A stretch of DNA of 64,000 nt from Robertmurraya sp. FSL R5-0851 (GTDB lineage Bacteria > Bacillota > Bacilli > Bacillales > Cytobacillaceae): assembly GCF_038002965.1 (NCBI RefSeq), contig NZ_JBBOOE010000001.1, forward strand, positions 4,197,001 to 4,261,000, given 5' to 3'. A model generated the notes under the pieces. It saw only the letters and a list, made by a program, of their open reading frames with translations, was not told the origin of the DNA and ran no database searches. Made by a program: the position numbers and the translations under genes. Position 1 is the stretch's first letter; every line of letters begins with the position of its first letter. Shown here piece by piece: positions 59,955 to 64,000 of the stretch.

Positions 59955-60102
59955 AAGTACCACCTGTTCTTAATGTTTTTTGTTGTAAACTATGTAAAAA
60001 ATTCTTGAAAGCGTAATACCTTCACCATTCATATAATAAACTTATTATTTTATTTCATCAATCTTTTATTCATAAGTACATACTTTCTGACTAAAAAGAT
60101 AA

Positions 60103-60133
60103 CAAAAGGCCCTCTAGAATATCCAGAAGGCCT
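60103..60133 (-). terminator. Terminator of hpf
   Basis: On the minus strand AGGCCTTCTGG pairs imperfectly with CTAGAGGGCCT and is followed by TTTTGTT. Confidence 0.7.
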
Positions 60134-60138
60134 CACTT

Positions 60139-60699
60139 TTATTGAGCTTCAATTAGACCATAACGGCCATCTTTACGTTTGTAAACAACATTTGTACGAT
60201 TTGTTTCCGCATTGGTAAACACGTAGAAGCTGTGACCAAGTAGGTTCATTTGAAGGATCGCTTCTTCGCTGTCCATCGGCTTTAGATCAAAGCTCTTTTG
60301 ACGAACAAGTTCTAAATCGGTCTCATCCTCTTCTACCGCTACACCGCCACCTTGATTTTCGACTGGAGAAGCAAACAATTCATTTAGGTTTCCTTTTTCA
60401 CGGAATTTGCGGTTCACTTTTGTTTTATGCTTACGGATTTGACGCTCTAACTTGTCTGTAATTAGATCAATCGCCGCATACATATCATCATGAACTTCCT
60501 CTGCACGAAGCACCAAATTCGCCATTGGAATCGTTACCTCTACTTTGGATCGCTTGTCATTGTACAACTTCAAATTCACATGAACATTTGCATTAGGAGT
60601 CTCAGTAAAATATCTTTCCAACTTGGCAATCTTCTTTTCCACGTACTCTCTAATTGCTGGAGTTACCTCAATGTTTTCACCACGAACGTTGTAATTCAT
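60139..60699 (-). CDS. hpf: Long-form ribosome hibernation promoting factor
   Basis: Joins 70S ribosomes into inactive 100S dimers in stationary phase. The 186-residue protein has the N-terminal ribosome-binding S30AE domain (1-~105; MNYNVRGENIEVTPAIREYVEKKIAKLERYF) and the C-terminal dimerisation domain (about 130-186; KSFDLKPMDSEEAILQMNLLGHSFYVFTNAET), the long form of Firmicutes. AAGGAGGAG precedes the ATG. It is the yvyD gene next to fliT as in B. subtilis. Confidence 0.96.
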   Translation of the reverse strand: MNYNVRGENIEVTPAIREYVEKKIAKLERYFTETPNANVHVNLKLYNDKRSKVEVTIPMANLVLRAEEVHDDMYAAIDLITDKLERQIRKHKTKVNRKFREKGNLNELFASPVENQGGGVAVEEDETDLELVRQKSFDLKPMDSEEAILQMNLLGHSFYVFTNAETNRTNVVYKRKDGRYGLIEAQ

Positions 60700-60847
60700 A
60701 AGTGAACTCCTCCTTCACATTATACAAATTTGGTTACCTTACTGTTATGCTTAGTTCAGCTTGTCCTACGCCACTTTTTCCAAGCATATCTTAAAAATAA
60801 CCACCGTCTTAATATGAGAATTAAGACTATGTATTTATACTTCTATT

Positions 60848-60873
60848 TTACCCTTGGAAACTCCTGCTGAAAC
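60848..60873 (-). promoter_or_regulatory. Candidate SigB promoter of hpf
   Basis: Minus strand GTTTCA (60873-60868), 14 nt, GGGTAA (60853-60848), close to the SigB consensus GTTTAA-N12-14-GGGTAT. B. subtilis hpf (yvyD) is known to be SigB-controlled. Confidence 0.65.
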
Positions 60874-60943
60874 TTTAAAAAGGTTTGAAGATTGTGTCGA
60901 ATTGGTGACGTTAACCATTTAGACATATTTCTACGAAAAGAAG

Positions 60944-60967
60944 AGAGACTAGCTTGTGCCAGTCTCC
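60944..60967 (-). terminator. Hairpin after fliT
   Basis: GGAGACTGGC and GCTAGTCTCT pair with one G-T around a 4-nt loop on the minus strand, followed by CTTCTTTTCG. A likely terminator of the fliDST transcript. Confidence 0.6.
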
Positions 60968-61309
60968 TTACTTCTTTTTGTCGTAAAACATACCATCTGG
61001 ATTAATGTTCTCATACGGGTTTGCGTATTTGTTTGTTGATTCTTTTTTCACTTTAAGTTCTTTCATATCCTTTTGTATATTTTGCTTTTCTCGTAGCATT
61101 AACCCATTCAAATGATCGTTTAATTGCTTGGCTTTTTGTAATAATTCTCGCTCCACATTGGAAGAAGGAGGAACTGCGTTTCTCATTGCCTCATCACGAA
61201 GAGCAAGTAACCTCTCTGTTTCTTGTATTCGCTCATCACGGTCACCATTAGCCTGATAGAGCTTAATCATTTGAACAGTAAGGTCAAAAAACAGCTGTAG
61301 TCCATTCAC
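60968..61309 (-). CDS. fliT: Flagellar protein FliT
   Basis: Export chaperone for the cap protein FliD. Start is a GTG at 61309 overlapping the fliS stop (TAGTG), with AGGTGG upstream; this gives 113 residues, the B. subtilis FliT length. A longer reading frame to 61369 merely overlaps fliS in another frame. The protein is helical and charged (VNGLQLFFDLTVQMIKLY ... NPYENINPDGMFYDKKK). Confidence 0.85.
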   Translation of the reverse strand: MNGLQLFFDLTVQMIKLYQANGDRDERIQETERLLALRDEAMRNAVPPSSNVERELLQKAKQLNDHLNGLMLREKQNIQKDMKELKVKKESTNKYANPYENINPDGMFYDKKK

Positions 61310-61710
61310 TATGCTTGGCCACCTTGTGCAAATTGCTTTTGACGGTTGATTTTGATCACTTGCTTCCAAGTGTCACGGTATTCTGTTACAAAGCCAGAAA
61401 CTTCATCTAGAATAGCTACATCATTCTTTAAATTGGCTTCCATTAAACGACGATTAAGATAATCATACATAGCCATTAAGTCTTTTGACACCGGAATGTC
61501 CATATTTAGTGTCACCATAAACTCTTGAATAATTTTTTGAGCCTTAATTAAATTTGTATTTTTTTCTTCAATATTTTTTGCTTGCATTGCTACTTTAGCC
61601 AGATGAATAAATTTTAAGCAACCATTGTATAGCATTAGGGTCAACTCACCGGGTGATGCTGTATTTAAAGAATTTTGTTGATAAGCTTGGTAAGGATTGT
61701 TTACTGCCAT
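61309..61710 (-). CDS. fliS: Flagellin export chaperone FliS
   Basis: Keeps flagellin unfolded and soluble before export. A 133-residue four-helix protein with the family N-terminus NNPYQAYQQNSLNTASPGELTLMLYNGCLKFI and the segment MDIPVSKDLMAMYDYLNRRLMEANLKND. It lies 18 nt downstream of fliD and overlaps fliT. Confidence 0.96.
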   Translation of the reverse strand: MAVNNPYQAYQQNSLNTASPGELTLMLYNGCLKFIHLAKVAMQAKNIEEKNTNLIKAQKIIQEFMVTLNMDIPVSKDLMAMYDYLNRRLMEANLKNDVAILDEVSGFVTEYRDTWKQVIKINRQKQFAQGGQA

Positions 61711-61728
61711 TATCTAAGCCCTCCTTAA

Positions 61729-63813
61729 TTAGTACGAACTACCTGTATAGTTTAATAGTTGGCTCATTTGTTCATTTGATCGTTGGATTGCTTTTTCCAT
61801 TGCTGTGAAGCGTGCCCAGTAACGATCTTCTACTTTAATCAGACGATCTTCGAATCGATTGATCTTTGTATCAACATCATTTAATAACTTTCCTATCTCA
61901 AACTGACTATTTGTTGAAAAAGAATTCCCAGCCTTGGAACGTAATTTATCCAAACTTGCATTTACCGTATCAGTTAAACGTTGCGCAATTCCTTTTTCCC
62001 CATCAATTGTTCCACTTGCACTAAACAACTTTTCAACAGACGTTGGATCCGTTTCAATTGCTTTTTTTAATGCAGCTTCATCGATTTCAAGTTTCCCACC
62101 TTCAAGATAATTAGCTGATGTTTTAATTCCGATGCTTGCTAATTGTTTATAAAGTGGATTAATGTCTGTATTTGATACTGGGGTTGAGAAATTTGAACGC
62201 ATCTTAGTAAGTAACGCAGACAATGTTGGGTCACGTCTCAACATACCACTCTTAGCTCTTTCTTCCCACTGTTCTTGTTGCTTGTCAGAAAGTGTTTCAC
62301 GCTGCTCATCCGTTAAAGGTGTGTAGCTTTTGTAGCGTTCCTCTTGAACCTCACCTTGAATTTTTGCAATAAGCTCGTTATATTTAGTCACAAAGCCTTT
62401 GATGTTATCAAAAGTCTGATTTGAGTTATTTGTAATATTTATATTGACAGGAGTAGGACTTGTCTCAAGAGCAAATTCCTTCTTAAGAGTAAACGTCACA
62501 CCACTTATTTCAAACGTATTTGATGTTCTTTGAGTTTCTAGACCATTAATCGTAAATACTGCATTATCTCCGCCCTTTTCAGTAGCATCCTTAAATTGGA
62601 GTACATTCTCAATAAAAGCCCCTTCAAAACGGATTTCGTCCCCATCTATATTAAAGTTACCTGTTTCCTTTCGAGTTAACGTCATTTGGTCAGATACTGA
62701 ATCATAAAACATTGTAACTCCAAGGATTGAAGAGTTAACCTTACTTATTACAGAGTTTAATGAATCTGTACCAGATACATAAAAATCTTCTTTCTTTTCC
62801 AGTCCATCTGTTCCCGTAGTCGCTAGATTAAAAATACTATACTTTTGTTCATAATTGATCCCTACTTTTGCATCCTTAGGAATATCTGAACCAAACTCTA
62901 CTTCTCCAGTTGTTTTATTCACTTTTACTATTAAATTACCATCAGTATCTTTAATTTCAGTAGCCAGATTACCATCTATATCCCTAGGAAAAGTATACGT
63001 TACAGGTTCTTCAGTTCCGTTTTGAATAGTAATTGAAGTAACAGAGCTAGCTGAGTGCTTTGCATCATCAGACAACTTAACTATTTTCCCGGACTCAATC
63101 ATAGTAGTCTCTTGCATACGTTGGTTAGCAATAAAATCTACTTTTATTGTGCTTGATTTTGCTACTTCACTACTAAATACAAGGTTGCCAGACTTATCAA
63201 TTTTCACCTGATTCTTAGATGAATCTAGAATAGCATCTGCTTCAGTAATTACATCGTATGAAATTCCATTTACTTTTACATTTATTTTTTCTGAGGTTTT
63301 AACTTCTACTCCAGACTTTAAAGAAAGCTTAATTGGCTCTCCAACTTCAGGCGCTACAAGAGTTTGCGATTCAACTGTTCCTTTCCCCCAAGTGAATGAA
63401 TTCTTGAAATTGGCCTCTATATCAGTTAAAGATTTTGAAGGATCCACCTTCAAAGCAGTTTCTCCTGATAATTTACCCGTGTTTACCTTTGTTGCTGCAG
63501 TTGCTAGCTTTTTAACTTCTGAAATAGAATAAGAGGACAAAGAAGCGGCACTTGAAGCAGTTGCTGTAACTCTCGTATCATCAGTAGATGTAGTTGCTCT
63601 TGAGCGATAAGAAGAAGATAGCCTCATATTTGTCAGTTCTGATCGAAAGTTTAATAGTAGTGTATTCATAGAACGATATTCATCTCGCTGCCACTCTAGC
63701 ACTTGCTTTCTTTGCTTCAATTTGTCTAAAGGCATTCGTTCTGCTTTCATAAGGTCTTTTACCATTGTATCAATGTCCATTCCACTGGCTAATCCACCAA
63801 TACGCATACTCAT
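61729..63813 (-). CDS. fliD: Flagellar cap protein FliD, enlarged
   Basis: Caps the growing filament and helps flagellin to fold. N-terminal FliD domain (MRIGGLASGMDIDTMVKDLMKAERMPLDKL) and C-terminal domain ending ...KVEDRYWARFTAMEKAIQRSNEQMSQLLNYTGSSY are typical. At 694 residues it is about 200 longer than B. subtilis FliD (about 500); the extra part (about residues 165-345) has two similar beta-rich segments. GAGGTGG precedes the ATG. Confidence 0.94.
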   Translation of the reverse strand: MSMRIGGLASGMDIDTMVKDLMKAERMPLDKLKQRKQVLEWQRDEYRSMNTLLLNFRSELTNMRLSSSYRSRATTSTDDTRVTATASSAASLSSYSISEVKKLATAATKVNTGKLSGETALKVDPSKSLTDIEANFKNSFTWGKGTVESQTLVAPEVGEPIKLSLKSGVEVKTSEKINVKVNGISYDVITEADAILDSSKNQVKIDKSGNLVFSSEVAKSSTIKVDFIANQRMQETTMIESGKIVKLSDDAKHSASSVTSITIQNGTEEPVTYTFPRDIDGNLATEIKDTDGNLIVKVNKTTGEVEFGSDIPKDAKVGINYEQKYSIFNLATTGTDGLEKKEDFYVSGTDSLNSVISKVNSSILGVTMFYDSVSDQMTLTRKETGNFNIDGDEIRFEGAFIENVLQFKDATEKGGDNAVFTINGLETQRTSNTFEISGVTFTLKKEFALETSPTPVNINITNNSNQTFDNIKGFVTKYNELIAKIQGEVQEERYKSYTPLTDEQRETLSDKQQEQWEERAKSGMLRRDPTLSALLTKMRSNFSTPVSNTDINPLYKQLASIGIKTSANYLEGGKLEIDEAALKKAIETDPTSVEKLFSASGTIDGEKGIAQRLTDTVNASLDKLRSKAGNSFSTNSQFEIGKLLNDVDTKINRFEDRLIKVEDRYWARFTAMEKAIQRSNEQMSQLLNYTGSSY

Positions 63814-63825
63814 GCTTCCACCTCA

Positions 63826-64000
63826 CTAAATCTTTTTATCAATCATTAAACCAATTGCTTCGGTCATCGTCGCATAGAAATCCAGCATCTTTTTTGAAGG
63901 AATTTCTTTAACCACTTCTTTTGTTTGATCATTTACCAGAGTTACATAGTATTCATTTAATTTCTCATGATACTCAAATTTAAGAGATGTCTGTGATGGT
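63826..64000 (-). CDS. flaG: Flagellar protein FlaG, C-terminal part (partial)
   Basis: The 3' end of a gene running off the right edge. The visible 57 residues include LKFEYHEKLNEYYVTLVNDQ and EVVKEIPSKKMLDFYATMTE, the conserved FlaG core, and end with a TAG at 63826. It is 12 nt upstream of fliD, the same order as yvyC-fliD in B. subtilis. Confidence 0.9.
   Translation of the reverse strand, partial: PSQTSLKFEYHEKLNEYYVTLVNDQTKEVVKEIPSKKMLDFYATMTEAIGLMIDKKI

Noticed and set aside
59990..60030. cre-like TGAAAGCGTAATAC upstream of the Gfo/Idh gene
   Set aside because: Only the first half matches the consensus; the second half does not.

Overview
The window is a chromosomal segment of a low-GC, endospore-forming, motile member of the Bacillaceae. 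Evidence: an alpha/beta-type small acid-soluble spore protein, AGGAGG-type ribosome binding sites, and a right-hand half that keeps the Bacillus subtilis order flaG-fliD-fliS-fliT-hpf ... secA-prfB ... yvjA-cccB-ftsE-ftsX ... ctpB-minJ, broken up by extra genes. Most genes lie on the minus strand. No tRNA, rRNA, CRISPR array or prophage was seen.

Layout. 1-6600: carbohydrate uptake genes resembling the glucomannan (gmu) operon (EIIC, 6-phospho-beta-glucosidase, ROK kinase, mannose-6-phosphate isomerase), an AraC-type regulator and the start of a secreted esterase. 6600-15470: an FTR1 iron permease pair and an iron-responsive lipoprotein, each behind a Fur-box promoter, enclosing a four-gene envelope/glycosylation operon (epimerase, flippase-like protein, phosphatase-superfamily protein, GT2). 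15690-19040: an MFS transporter, a Gly/Tyr-rich small protein, and a DUF559-type endonuclease-like gene lying between two copies of a dispersed palindromic repeat. 19065-26050: C4-dicarboxylate module (DctP, DctS/DctR, malic enzyme) with CcpA-type sites; an insertion sequence has split dctS from dctR. 26600-31870: spore protein, two tiny coupled membrane proteins, a GGDEF-EAL protein and a chemoreceptor. 32240-46210: minJ, ctpB, chemoreceptor, HD-GYP, an SbtA-like transporter with a carbonic-anhydrase-like partner lacking the zinc ligands, an esterase, an M23 hydrolase beside ftsEX, cccB, yvjA. 46450-56010: opuD, prfB (with its programmed frameshift), secA, a SEC-C protein, a DUF1028 protein and a two-gene chromate transporter. 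56180-64000: a BMP lipoprotein with a chemoreceptor, a dehydrogenase, hpf and the flagellar cap genes.

The intergenic DNA is rich in repeats: four copies (R1-R4) of a ~190-bp element built from CGGA...TCCG palindromes, three copies of a MITE-like element, a 52-bp tandem repeat after secA and a ~21-bp repeat between cccB and ftsE. The R element is the best candidate for an undescribed system: R1 directly follows the DUF559 gene, R2 lies upstream of it in the same orientation, and next to R2 there is a short remnant matching the 3' end of that same gene. Other leads are a ~315-nt leader with an internal terminator before the SbtA-like gene, and an IS whose excision in silico restores an ATGA-overlapping dctSR operon.
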